Below, piece by piece: positions 8,698 through 17,237 of a stretch of 64,000 nt of DNA. The DNA is taken from contig NZ_VOBA01000001.1 of the NCBI RefSeq assembly GCF_008369165.1, positions 682,001 to 746,000 on the forward strand, written 5' to 3'. The translations under genes and the position numbers were made by a program. The stretch's first letter is position 1. Every line of letters starts with the position of its first letter. The DNA comes from Dietzia sp. ANT_WB102. GTDB lineage: Bacteria; Actinomycetota; Actinomycetes; Mycobacteriales; Mycobacteriaceae. Under the pieces are notes generated by a model. The model saw only the letters and a program-made list of their open reading frames with translations. It did no database searches and was not told the origin of the DNA.

Positions 8698-9498
8698 TCA
8701 GCGTCCGTCACGCCAGGCGACCAGCGACTCGACCAGGTCGAGCGGGTAGTCGGGACCGTTCAGCCCCACGGTGAACAGGGTGATTCCCTCCGCGAGCAGA
8801 TCATCGGCGAGCCGCCGCGCGTCATCGGGTGACCTGGCGCCGCCGATCTCGGTCGACCGCTCGATCTCCCCGGGGTCGCGCCCCACGTCCGCGCAGTGCT
8901 TCGCGAGCACGCCCGACTTGTGGCGGTAGGTCTCCACGTCCACGAACGAGTGCCAGATGTCGGCGTGGCGGGCCACGTGGCGCAGGGTCTTCTTCTCCCC
9001 ACCGCCACCGAGGAGCACGGGGATGTCCCGCGTCGGGGCGGGCGTGAGCGCGTCGAAGCGCTGCTCGATCCGCTCCAGTGAGTGCCCGAGGTCGTCGAGT
9101 CGCGAGCCCTTGGTGCCAAACGCGTACCCGTATTCGGTGTAGTCCCGTTCAAACCAGCCGCCGCCGAGCCCGAGGATGAGGCGGCCTCCCGAGATGTGGT
9201 CGACGGTCCGGGCCATGTCGGCGAGGAGGTCAGGGTTGCGGTAGGAGTTGCAGGTGACCAGGGCGCCGATCTCTACCCGCTCGGTCTGCTCTGCCCAGGC
9301 GGCCAGCATCGTCCAACATTCGAAGTGGGCGCCGTCGGGATCGCCGTAGAGCGGGAAGAAGTGGTCCCAGTTGAAGACCACGTCCACACCCGCGTCCTCG
9401 GAGCGGCGGACGGCGTCGCGGAGGAGGCCATAGTCGGGCGAGTGCTGAGGCTGGAGCTGGACGGCGATACGGACCGGGCGCGTCGGGGTCGAGGTCAT
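8698..9498 (-). CDS. LLM-class F420-dependent oxidoreductase
   Basis: A 266-residue luciferase-like TIM barrel starting at MTSTPTRPVRIAVQLQPQ. Typical family segments are VVFNWDHFFPLYGDP near the N-terminus, LILGLGGGWFERDYTEYG in the middle and PVLLGGGGEKKTLR later. Mycobacteriales have many such enzymes using cofactor F420; the substrate is unknown. The start is uncertain: the frame is open to 9534 with further ATGs at 9507 and 9534, none with a clear ribosome-binding site. It converges on the sugar-importer operon. Confidence 0.85.
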   Translation of the reverse strand: MTSTPTRPVRIAVQLQPQHSPDYGLLRDAVRRSEDAGVDVVFNWDHFFPLYGDPDGAHFECWTMLAAWAEQTERVEIGALVTCNSYRNPDLLADMARTVDHISGGRLILGLGGGWFERDYTEYGYAFGTKGSRLDDLGHSLERIEQRFDALTPAPTRDIPVLLGGGGEKKTLRHVARHADIWHSFVDVETYRHKSGVLAKHCADVGRDPGEIERSTEIGGARSPDDARRLADDLLAEGITLFTVGLNGPDYPLDLVESLVAWRDGR

Positions 9499-9547
9499 GT
9501 GCCCCATTGTGGGGTGTGACGGCTCCACTTGCACCCGCCGCGGCTGC

Positions 9548-10690
9548 TCATAGCCCGAGCGTCTTACCGATGATGTCGCGCTGGACCTCGTTGGTGCCGC
9601 CGTAGATGGTGGAGACCACGGCCTGGCGGACGAGGCGCTCCATCCCGTACTCGGTGGCGTACCCGTACCCGCCCATGGACTGCATGCACTCCAGCGTCAC
9701 GCGCTTGCTCAGCTCGGACGCCTTGAGCTTGGCCATTGAGGCCTCGCGCGGGAACAAGGCACCGGGGTCGGACTCATCGACCTTCTTGGCGACCGCGTAG
9801 ACGAGCAGGCGGGTGGCCTCGATCTCGGTGGCCAGGTCGGCCATCCGATGGCGGATGACCTGGAAGGTACCGACGGGGCGGCCAAATTGTTCGCGTTCCT
9901 TGATGAACGCGAGGCAGTCGTCAAACGCGCGCTGGGCTATACCGAGCTGCATTGCGGCGAGGATGAGGCGCTCGATGTTGAGCCCGGTCATGAGCTGCCC
10001 CCAGCCGCCACCGACCTCGCCCACCACTGCGTCGGCGGGGAGCCGGACGTCGGTGAAGTAGAGGTCGTTGACCTCTTTGCCGCCCATGGTCTCGATCCCG
10101 GTGATCTGCAGACCTTCGATGTCGGCCGGCACATCGAACATCGTGATGCCCTCGTGCTTCTTGCCCGACGAGTCGGTACGTGCCACGAGCAGGATCCGGT
10201 CCGCGAAGTGCGCGTTGGAGCACCAGGTCTTCTGGCCGTTGATTACCCAGTTGTCGCCGTCGCGCTCGGCCTTGCAGCGCAGGGCGGCGACATCGGAGCC
10301 CGCGCCCGGCTCGGACATCGAGATGGACAGGGTTCCTCCGCTGACGACCAGTTCAAGGGCGCGCTTGCGCTGCTCCTCCGTTCCGAACTTCTGGAACGCG
10401 GCGGCCGTGATGAGGGTGGGGCCGATGCCGCCGATCGGGGCCAATCCGCGCAGTGAGTGCTCGAGCAGCAAGCACAGTTCCACGGCGCCGGCGTCGGAGC
10501 CCCCGTACTCCTCGGGGACGGTCAGCCCCAGCCACCCGAGTTCGGCCATCTTGGCGTAGATCTCCGGCGAGTGGGTCCCGCCCTCGGTGGTGAGCTCGCG
10601 CCGCTTTTCGATGCTGCCGACCTCACGGGCGCAGAAGTCATCGATTGATTTGGCGAAGTCGCGCTGCTCTTCGGTCAGGATGTCGAACAC
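9548..10690 (-). CDS. Acyl-CoA dehydrogenase
   Basis: A 380-residue flavin acyl-CoA dehydrogenase. FAD/substrate-binding blocks are SMSEPGAGSDVAALRC and WVINGQKTWCSNA; the C-terminal helical domain holds ECMQSMGGYGYATEYGMERLVR, where the family's catalytic Glu region lies, and ends with GGTNEVQRDIIGKTLGL. The start is GTG at 10690. It catalyses alpha-beta desaturation of an acyl-CoA; chain length cannot be read. It is divergent from the aldehyde dehydrogenase gene over a 136-bp region with an AT-rich motif shared with the gntR promoter, so it is probably part of the same catabolic regulon. Confidence 0.93.
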   Translation of the reverse strand: MFDILTEEQRDFAKSIDDFCAREVGSIEKRRELTTEGGTHSPEIYAKMAELGWLGLTVPEEYGGSDAGAVELCLLLEHSLRGLAPIGGIGPTLITAAAFQKFGTEEQRKRALELVVSGGTLSISMSEPGAGSDVAALRCKAERDGDNWVINGQKTWCSNAHFADRILLVARTDSSGKKHEGITMFDVPADIEGLQITGIETMGGKEVNDLYFTDVRLPADAVVGEVGGGWGQLMTGLNIERLILAAMQLGIAQRAFDDCLAFIKEREQFGRPVGTFQVIRHRMADLATEIEATRLLVYAVAKKVDESDPGALFPREASMAKLKASELSKRVTLECMQSMGGYGYATEYGMERLVRQAVVSTIYGGTNEVQRDIIGKTLGL

Positions 10691-10790
10691 TTCTGGCCTC
10701 GGTCTTCTGTGGGTGGTCGTGCGGGCATCGGGAACTCGGTGTCAGGGGAGTGCACACTGGACTACTGTGAGCCGTATCACGCCACGCTAC

Positions 10791-10801
10791 ATCAAATATA
10801 T
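10791..10801. promoter_or_regulatory. AT-rich motif shared with the gntR promoter region
   Basis: The 11-mer ATCAAATATAT sits in the divergent region between acyl-CoA dehydrogenase and aldehyde dehydrogenase genes and recurs exactly at 16837-16847 upstream of the FCD/GntR regulator. In DNA this GC-rich the coincidence suggests a common regulator site or shared promoter element. Confidence 0.35.
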
Positions 10802-10826
10802 GTGATCGGAAACGAGAAGACGTCAG

Positions 10827-12323
10827 ATGACGACCACCGAGCCCCGCAAGACCGGACCCACGTTCGCGAGCCTGGACCCCCGCGACGGCACCGTCCTCGC
10901 CGAGTACCCGATCGCCGGGCCCGAGGAGGTCGAGCTGGCCGTGGAGCGCGCCCGTGCCGCCGCCCGCTGGTGGGGGGCGCAGGGCCCGCGGGGCCGCCGC
11001 GAATGGCTGCTGGAATACAAGCGGGCGATCTCGTCCAGAGCCCAGGAGTTGGCCTCCCTGGTGTCGGCCGAGACCGGCAAGCCGGACGAGGACGCGACGC
11101 TTGAGATCATGCTCGCCGTGAGCCACCTGGAGTGGGCCGCCAAAAACGCGGACAAGGTGCTGCGCCGCCGCCCCGTCGCGGCCGGGCTGCTCATGAGCAA
11201 TCAGGCGGCCTACGTCGAATACCAGCCCTACGGCGTGGTCGGCGCGATCGGCCCCTGGAACTACCCGGTCTTCACCCCGATGGGCACGCTGTCCTACGCG
11301 ATGGCCGCGGGCAACGCGGTCGTGTTCAAGCCCAGTGAGCTCACCCCGGGTGTGGGCGTCTGGTTGGCTGAGGTGTGGGACTCGCTCGGTGCCCCCCAGC
11401 CGCTCATCCAGACCATCACCGGCGATGGCTCGACCGGCAACGCCCTGTGCAAGGCGGGCGTGGACAAGCTTGCGTTCACCGGGTCCGCCGCGACGGGCCG
11501 CAAGGTCATGGCTGCCTGCGCGGAGACGCTCACCCCCGTCGTCATCGAGGGCGGTGGCAAGGACGCACTCCTCGTCGACAGGGACGCGGACCTCGACGCG
11601 GCGGCCGACCAGGCGGTGTTCGGTGCGATGGGCAACGCGGGCCAGACCTGCACGGGTGTCGAGCGGATCTACGTCCATAAGGACGTCTACGACGCGTTCG
11701 TCCAGAAGTTCACGGCCAAGGCCCGTGCGCTGGCCCCGGGAAACCTGGTCTCTTCCAGCTACGGGCCGATGACCCTGCCGGGGCAGGTCGACATCATCCG
11801 CCGGCATGTGAAGGACGCGATCGCCCGCGGTGGGAAGGCCGTCCTCGGTGGCGAGGAATCGGTGGGCGAGAAAATCGTCGAGCCGGTGGTGCTGGTCGAT
11901 GTCCCCGAGGACTCCACCGCAGTCACCGACGAGACCTTCGGCCCGACCGTTGTCATCAATCCGGTCGCGGACCTGGAGGAGGCCGTCGAGAAGGCCAACG
12001 CCACCCGATACGGACTCGGCGGCTCGATCTTCACCGGCGACAAGAAGCGGGGCCTGGCCCTGGCCGGGAAACTCGACGTGGGCATGGTGTCGATCAACTC
12101 GTTCCTCGCCTTTGCCGGCATCCCCTCGCTGCCGTTCGGCGGCTCGGGCGACTCGGGCTTCGGTCGGATTCACGGCGCCGACGGGCTGCGCGAGTTCGCC
12201 CGCCCCAAGGCACTCACCGTGCAGAGGTTCGCAGCCCCGCTCAATCTCATGACCATGACCCGCAAGCCGCGGGACATCACGATCGTCAAGTGGCTGCTCG
12301 CCAACGTCCAGGGAAAGTTGTGA
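10827..12323 (+). CDS. Aldehyde dehydrogenase, NAD(P)-dependent
   Basis: A 498-residue aldehyde dehydrogenase. The catalytic Cys275 lies in NAGQTCTGVERIYV and the general-base Glu241 in VIEGGGKDALLV; the N-terminal coenzyme domain includes GAIGPWNYPVFTPMGTLSYA. It oxidises an aldehyde to the acid. Beside it are an MpaB-type oxygenase, an enoyl-CoA hydratase and an acyl-CoA ligase, so the acid is probably activated to CoA and beta-oxidised. It is followed after 6 bp by the oxygenase gene. Confidence 0.93.
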   Translation: MTTTEPRKTGPTFASLDPRDGTVLAEYPIAGPEEVELAVERARAAARWWGAQGPRGRREWLLEYKRAISSRAQELASLVSAETGKPDEDATLEIMLAVSHLEWAAKNADKVLRRRPVAAGLLMSNQAAYVEYQPYGVVGAIGPWNYPVFTPMGTLSYAMAAGNAVVFKPSELTPGVGVWLAEVWDSLGAPQPLIQTITGDGSTGNALCKAGVDKLAFTGSAATGRKVMAACAETLTPVVIEGGGKDALLVDRDADLDAAADQAVFGAMGNAGQTCTGVERIYVHKDVYDAFVQKFTAKARALAPGNLVSSSYGPMTLPGQVDIIRRHVKDAIARGGKAVLGGEESVGEKIVEPVVLVDVPEDSTAVTDETFGPTVVINPVADLEEAVEKANATRYGLGGSIFTGDKKRGLALAGKLDVGMVSINSFLAFAGIPSLPFGGSGDSGFGRIHGADGLREFARPKALTVQRFAAPLNLMTMTRKPRDITIVKWLLANVQGKL

Positions 12324-12329
12324 TGTGAC

Positions 12330-13421
12330 ATGACCGCCGCCGCGTCCAGCGACACCGTGTCGGGGCACACCGGGGACAAGGTGACGACGACGAGGGCTGC
12401 GCCCACCGACCGTCCCGCCATGCCCGGGGTGTTCGGACCTATCCCGGCGGACCTGGTCGCCGACACCGCCACCGAGCATCCCCTCACGGAGCGCGTCCCG
12501 CTCAGGCCCGGACGCTGGTACTGGCGAGACCTCATCGCGACGCTGGATCCGGTCGCGGACGCGGCAGAGATCCATCGCATCACCTCCGCGTACGAATTCC
12601 CGTGGGACTACCAGCGGGCACTGGAGCTCGCCCTCTACCGGACCTACTGCATCCCGAGCGTGTCGGCGGTGTTGGAGGAGGCGGGTGAGTTCCGGGACCA
12701 TCCGCAAAAGAGGTATGACGATACGTCGCTACTCATGGCGGAACTGGTCGAGCACGGGTACGACTCGCCTCGTGGAAAAGAGGCGCTGCGGGTGATCAAC
12801 CGCCAACACGCGCGATACGAGATTGCGAACGACGACATGCTCTACGTGCTGTCGACGTTCATCTACGAGCCGCTCGAGTGGATCGACGCCACCGGGTGGC
12901 GACGCCTGCACCCCACCGAACGACTCGCGGCGTTCCACTTCTACCGAGCTGTCGGTGAGCGCATGAATATCACGGGGATTCCGGAGGATATCGGCGAGTT
13001 CCGGCGCTGGCGTGACGACTACGAGGCCCGCACCATGCGCTACGACCGGAACAACGAGCTGATCGGCACCTACACGCTCGACCTCATGTGTTCCTGGTAC
13101 CCCGCGGCGATTCGCCCGGCAGTCCGTGCGGTCGTGCTCTCGCTCGTCGACGAGGACATGACGCGGGCGTTCGGATTCCCGTGGCGACCGCCGGCCAGGC
13201 GCAAGGCAGCATTTGCGGCGCTGCGGGCGCGATCGAGGGTGGTGCGCTGGCTGCCGGTCCGCCGGCGCGAACTCGGGGCTCGCGGGACCGAGAACCGTAC
13301 GTATCCCGGCTACCCGGAAGGCTACCGGCCCGCCGACCTCGGGGCCTGCCCGATTCGGGTCCGCGACCGATCGGACATCTGTCCAGTCCCGCACGGAGCG
13401 GGCGACAGAGCGTTAAAGTGA
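12330..13421 (+). CDS. Oxygenase MpaB-family protein (DUF2236-like)
   Basis: A 363-residue protein. The centre (RVINRQHARYEIANDDMLYVLSTF and following residues EPLEWIDATGWR) matches what I know of the MpaB/latex-clearing-protein oxygenase superfamily, whose members carry heme b and cleave C=C bonds or act on terpenoids. The His of NRQHARY is a plausible ligand position. The C-terminus (about residues 285-363) is basic and low in recognisable features. It starts with ATG 6 bp after the aldehyde dehydrogenase stop, so aldehyde production here and oxidation next door is a sensible pair, but this is inference. Confidence 0.75.
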   Translation: MTAAASSDTVSGHTGDKVTTTRAAPTDRPAMPGVFGPIPADLVADTATEHPLTERVPLRPGRWYWRDLIATLDPVADAAEIHRITSAYEFPWDYQRALELALYRTYCIPSVSAVLEEAGEFRDHPQKRYDDTSLLMAELVEHGYDSPRGKEALRVINRQHARYEIANDDMLYVLSTFIYEPLEWIDATGWRRLHPTERLAAFHFYRAVGERMNITGIPEDIGEFRRWRDDYEARTMRYDRNNELIGTYTLDLMCSWYPAAIRPAVRAVVLSLVDEDMTRAFGFPWRPPARRKAAFAALRARSRVVRWLPVRRRELGARGTENRTYPGYPEGYRPADLGACPIRVRDRSDICPVPHGAGDRALK

Positions 13422-13542
13422 CCTCACCAATCTCAATGCGAAAGCACTGGTCAACGAGTCTCCGAGGTGTGTCCCCGACAGCACCCACGAGGAGATCCAG
13501 CCGTGATCCGTACCCGTTGGTCACCACGAAGGAGATGAGCCG

Positions 13543-14334
13543 ATGACCGCAACTGGACGCGATGCCGTCAGAGTTGAGCACGACGACCTCGGCGTCGTAA
13601 CGATCAGCATTAACCGGCCGGATCGAATGAACGCCCTCGACCACCCCACGGTGAGCGCGCTGACCGAAGTCCTCATCGAACGCGGCACGGATCCGGGTAC
13701 CCGGGTCATCGTGCTGGCGGGGGAGGGCGGGGCCTTCACCACCGGCGCCGACCTCCAAGCGATCAGGGAAGCGGGTGACGATGCGCCCAGCCCCGAGGCC
13801 ACCATGCACGGGGCCGCCGCGCTGGTTCGCGCGGTGCTCACCGCGCCCGTCCCGGTGATCGCGGCCGTCACCGGGCCGGCGGCCGGGGTGGGCGTGTCGC
13901 TGGCCTTGGCCTCCGACCTCGTCTTCATGTCGGAGGACGCCTACCTGTTGTTCGCGTTTACCAACATCGGCCTCATGCCTGACGGCGGGGCGAGCGTGCT
14001 GCTGCCGGCGGCAGTCGGGCGGTCGATCGCTTCGCGCATGCTGTTGCGGGGCGACGCGGTCTCCGCGTCGGAGGCGCACGATGTGGGACTGGCGCTGGAG
14101 GTACACCCGACCGCGGACCTCATGCCCGCGGCCGTCAAGCTCGCCCGCCGATTGGCCCGGGGCCCGCGCCGCGCCCTCGAACTGACCAAGCGGGCCGTCA
14201 CCGGGGCCACGTTGGCCGAGCTGGACGCCGCGTTGGTCCGTGAACACGAGGGCCAGTGCGAACTGCTGGTCTCGTCCGACTTTGCCGAGGGCGTGTCCTC
14301 GATCCTCGAGAAACGTCGCCCGAACTTCTCCTGA
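13543..14334 (+). CDS. Enoyl-CoA hydratase/isomerase (crotonase)
   Basis: A 263-residue crotonase-fold protein. The oxyanion-hole block is GGAFTTGADLQAI (about residues 61-73), and the second block AAVTGPAAGVGVSLALASDLVFM. Family members hydrate or isomerise enoyl-CoA thioesters. The usual second Glu position appears as MPDGGASVLLPAAVGR, so isomerase-like activity is possible. It lies between the oxygenase and the acyl-CoA ligase genes with a GGAG-like site before ATG. Confidence 0.9.
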   Translation: MTATGRDAVRVEHDDLGVVTISINRPDRMNALDHPTVSALTEVLIERGTDPGTRVIVLAGEGGAFTTGADLQAIREAGDDAPSPEATMHGAAALVRAVLTAPVPVIAAVTGPAAGVGVSLALASDLVFMSEDAYLLFAFTNIGLMPDGGASVLLPAAVGRSIASRMLLRGDAVSASEAHDVGLALEVHPTADLMPAAVKLARRLARGPRRALELTKRAVTGATLAELDAALVREHEGQCELLVSSDFAEGVSSILEKRRPNFS

Positions 14335-14373
14335 CCCCTCCCGCCGCGCCCCACCCCACGAAAGGCCGAGATC

Positions 14374-15966
14374 ATGACCATTGCCATGGACCCCATCGCC
14401 GAGCTCCATGCGGCACGCCGCAATAACTGGAACACGTGGGTCGCCACCCACGCCGAGATGAAGCCCGACGCGGAGGCCCTGCGCTTCCTCGGGCAGTCCA
14501 CCACGTGGCGGCAGCTGCACGACCGCAGCAACCGCTTCGCCGACGCGTTGGCCCGCCGTGGCGTGGGCAGGGGCGACCGGGTCATGATCATTTCTCTCAA
14601 CAACCCCGAGTTCGTCGAGGTCGTGCTGGGCATCAACGAGCTGGGCGCCATCGCGGTCCCGGTGAATTTCCGCCTCACCCCGGGCGAGCTCGCCTACCTG
14701 GTTAGCGACTGCACGCCGAAGGTCGTCGTCACCGATGCGCTGCTCGCACCGCTCGTCGGCGCCATCCGCGCCCAGGGCGAGGAGCCGGGGGACCACATCG
14801 TCATCGGCGGTGAGTCCGGCACCGAGGGCCAGACCGCCTATGCCGACGCGATCGCGGAGGAGGGCGAGTCTCACGAGCTGGTCGATGTCCCCGAGGACTC
14901 CACCGCGCTCATCATGTACACCTCCGGGACGACCGGTCGGCCGAAGGGCGCGATGCTCTCGTACGAGAACCTCACCGCCCAGTCCCTCACGTGCATTCGG
15001 GTGTTCCGACTGTTCGACGAGGAAGGTCGCTCACTGTTGGCCGCGCCGATGTTCCACATCGCGGCACTCGGTTCGATCGCGCCGGGTCTCCAGCTCGGCG
15101 GAGCGACGGTGGTCCATCCGCTGCAGGCATTTGATCCGGCCGCGGTTCTGGACACCCTCCAGGAGGAAAAGATCACCAGCGTCTTCCTCGTGCCGGTGCA
15201 ATGGCAAGCCGTCTGCGCTGAGCAGCAGGCGCGGCCCCGTGATCTGGTCCTGAAGAACATCTCGTGGGGGGCGGCCCCGTCCACGGACACGATCCTGCGC
15301 GCCATGTCCGAGACGTTCCCGGACGCACTCAACTGCGCGGTGTTCGGCCAGACCGAGATGAGCCCCATCACCTGTGCCCTCGACGGTGACGACGCGATCC
15401 GCAAACTCGGCTCCGTCGGCAAGGTCATTCCCACCCTCCAGGCCCGGGTCGTCGACGCCTTCGGCGAGCCCGTCGGCCCCGGCGAGGTCGGCGAGATCGT
15501 CTACCGCGGGCCCACCACCATGTCCGGCTACTGGAACAAGCCAGCGGAGACCGCCGAGGCCTTCGAGGGTGGCTGGTTCCATTCCGGCGACCTGGTCCGT
15601 ATGGACGAGGAGGGCTTCGTCTACGTCGTGGACCGCAAGAAGGACATGATCATCTCCGGCGGCGAAAACATCTACTGCGCGGAGGTGGAGAATGTCCTCG
15701 CCGGCCATCCACGCATCCGCGAGGTCGCCGTGATCGGCCGTAAGGACGACAAGTGGGGCGAACTCCCGGTGGCCGTGATCGCGCAACACGAGAGTGATGG
15801 TGGAGCCGACCTCACCCTCGAGGAGCTCACTGAGTGGCTCCGTGACAAGCTCGCGGGCTTCAAGATGCCCAAACACCTCGTCCACGTCGACGAGCTGCCG
15901 CGCAACGCGAGCGGAAAGGTTGTCAAGGGCACACTGCGCTCCGAGCACGGCACCGTCGGAGTCTGA
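14374..15966 (+). CDS. Long-chain acyl-CoA ligase (AMP-forming)
   Basis: A 530-residue acyl-adenylate enzyme. The AMP-binding P-loop is YTSGTTGRPKGAMLS, the adenine/substrate motif YWNKPAETAEAF and hinge SGDLVRMDEEGFVYVVDRKK follow, and the C-terminal catalytic lysine lies in RNASGKVVKG. It activates a carboxylic acid to CoA thioester in the cytoplasm, probably the product of the upstream oxygenase and aldehyde dehydrogenase. An AAAGG ribosome-binding site precedes the ATG. It converges on the gntR gene. Confidence 0.93.
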   Translation: MTIAMDPIAELHAARRNNWNTWVATHAEMKPDAEALRFLGQSTTWRQLHDRSNRFADALARRGVGRGDRVMIISLNNPEFVEVVLGINELGAIAVPVNFRLTPGELAYLVSDCTPKVVVTDALLAPLVGAIRAQGEEPGDHIVIGGESGTEGQTAYADAIAEEGESHELVDVPEDSTALIMYTSGTTGRPKGAMLSYENLTAQSLTCIRVFRLFDEEGRSLLAAPMFHIAALGSIAPGLQLGGATVVHPLQAFDPAAVLDTLQEEKITSVFLVPVQWQAVCAEQQARPRDLVLKNISWGAAPSTDTILRAMSETFPDALNCAVFGQTEMSPITCALDGDDAIRKLGSVGKVIPTLQARVVDAFGEPVGPGEVGEIVYRGPTTMSGYWNKPAETAEAFEGGWFHSGDLVRMDEEGFVYVVDRKKDMIISGGENIYCAEVENVLAGHPRIREVAVIGRKDDKWGELPVAVIAQHESDGGADLTLEELTEWLRDKLAGFKMPKHLVHVDELPRNASGKVVKGTLRSEHGTVGV

Positions 15967-16015
15967 CCCACGCCGGTGTCGGCCGGGGAGTGTGCGTAAT
16001 CCGAGGGGACACCGG

Positions 16016-16029
16016 ACACGTCGACGTGT
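16016..16029. terminator. Perfect palindrome between convergent genes
   Basis: ACACGTCGACGTGT is a perfect 14-bp palindrome in the 110-bp gap between the acyl-CoA ligase and the gntR gene. It could be a bidirectional terminator, though it has no loop or U-tract, or a protein-binding site. Confidence 0.3.
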
Positions 16030-16076
16030 GTCCGCGTGAGCGAGCGGTGAGGATCAGTTGGTTGCTGAGGTGAGGC

Positions 16077-16787
16077 TCAAGCTTCGGCGGAGAGTGGCGG
16101 CTCGCGGTCCTCGTCCCAGACGCCGGCCCGCTCCAGATGCTCGATGAGCAACCTGGCGCCGTCGGCGAACTCGGCCTCGACGACATCGTGGGCGGCCTTG
16201 AGGTCACCCGCACGCAGCGCCTCGAGCATGCGGCGGTGATCCACCAGGGCGCGCGCCCGCCACTCGGGGTCCTCTGCGTACAGCCGGTAGGGCATGTAGC
16301 GGGCGGCGTTGGACAGGAACCTGGACAACTTGTCCGAGCGGGACGTCCGGTTGAGGGTTCGGTGGATCGCGTACTGGGCGTGCACCACGCCATTGGCGTC
16401 GCCCGCTGCGGAGGCGTCCTCGAAGTCGTCGATCAAGCGGGCGTGAAGGTCAAGTGTCGCGGCATCGTATCGGGTGATGGCCCGGTCGACGATCCGCTTG
16501 GACAGGTCCGTCTGGAGCCAGAAAATGTCCTCGATGTCCTGCCGACTCATCGGCGAGACCAGGTAGCCACGCCGCGGCACCAGGTCGACGAGCCCTTCCC
16601 CACGCAGGGTGAGCAACGCCTCGCGGACCGGGGTGACGCTCACTCCGAGGGCGGCCGCTGTCTCATCGAGTCGGATGAACTCCCCGGGACGGATCTCGCC
16701 ACTCATGATCCGGGTGCGGACGTGATCGGCGACTTCCTCGGAAAGCTGTGGGCGTTGTCCGAGTCGTGTGGGGTCCACACCCGCCAC
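16077..16787 (-). CDS. GntR family regulator with FCD domain
   Basis: A 236-residue FadR-like regulator. The N-terminal winged helix (about residues 15-75) contains LDETAAALGVSVTPVREALLTLRGEGLVDLVPRRGY; the C-terminal all-helical FCD effector domain follows, with metal/effector His positions in DLHARLI and YAIHRTLNR. Proteins of this class sense acyl-CoA or organic acids. Its location at the end of the fatty-acid cluster, and the shared ATCAAATATAT motif in its own upstream region and at 10791, suggest it controls that cluster and itself. Confidence 0.9.
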   Translation of the reverse strand: MAGVDPTRLGQRPQLSEEVADHVRTRIMSGEIRPGEFIRLDETAAALGVSVTPVREALLTLRGEGLVDLVPRRGYLVSPMSRQDIEDIFWLQTDLSKRIVDRAITRYDAATLDLHARLIDDFEDASAAGDANGVVHAQYAIHRTLNRTSRSDKLSRFLSNAARYMPYRLYAEDPEWRARALVDHRRMLEALRAGDLKAAHDVVEAEFADGARLLIEHLERAGVWDEDREPPLSAEA

Positions 16788-16836
16788 CTCGTTTCACCAG
16801 AAGGAGCACCCGCGGGTGCTGGGACCGTCAGTCGAA

Positions 16837-16847
16837 ATCAAATATAT
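16837..16847. promoter_or_regulatory. AT-rich motif upstream of gntR
   Basis: ATCAAATATAT, identical to 10791-10801, lies 50 bp upstream of the regulator start codon. Confidence 0.35.
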
Positions 16848-16956
16848 TCGCAGCGCCTTACGGTACCTCTGTCGGCGTTCGGGCGTCGCCTCACCCGACG
16901 GCGTCGTCGCAGCACGTCCCCCGTCCGAGGCGCGGCGGGGGATGTGCTGCGGGTTC

Positions 16957-17061
16957 GAGCTGCCGAGCTTCGGGTTCGTGCTGCCGAGCTTCGGGTTCGC
17001 GCTGCCGAGCTGCGGGTGCACGTTGCGCGGGCTGAATGGACCACTCCCGCAGCGCAAGTCC
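16957..17061. repeat. Tandem 21-bp repeat plus dispersed element copy A
   Basis: Three 21-bp units (16957-16977, 16978-16998, 16999-17019) share the core GCTGCCGAGCTTCGGGTTC, the third with two changes. They are followed by the element GAATGGACCACTCCCGC..., which matches the copy at 23873 at about 20 of 28 positions. Confidence 0.7.
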
Positions 17062-17237
17062 TCGTGAACCGAGCACACCGGACGCGCAATCGAAACGGGT
17101 AGCGGATCCGGCGCTGGGTGCGCTGCCGGAGTGCTCGCACTGCCGACCGCGCCACGGCCCGCACCGGCAGGAAACGTAGCCTGACCGAATTGCGCTGAGG
17201 CGCTGCGCGAAGGGCCCCGTCGGGCGAGACTGGGCGA

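Larger units (their letters stand above)
16788..17237. other. 450-bp divergent intergenic region with repeats
   Basis: No credible gene. It separates the gntR gene from an enoyl-CoA hydratase gene and holds the AT-rich motif (16837-16847), a 21-bp imperfect tandem repeat (16957-17019) and a 28-bp element (17034-17061) related to one at 23873-23900. Antisense open frames here are long only because of base composition. Confidence 0.7.

Noticed and set aside
13084-14874. 596-codon minus-strand frame
   Set aside because: It lies opposite the oxygenase, hydratase and ligase genes and lacks protein-like composition; a GC-rich shadow.
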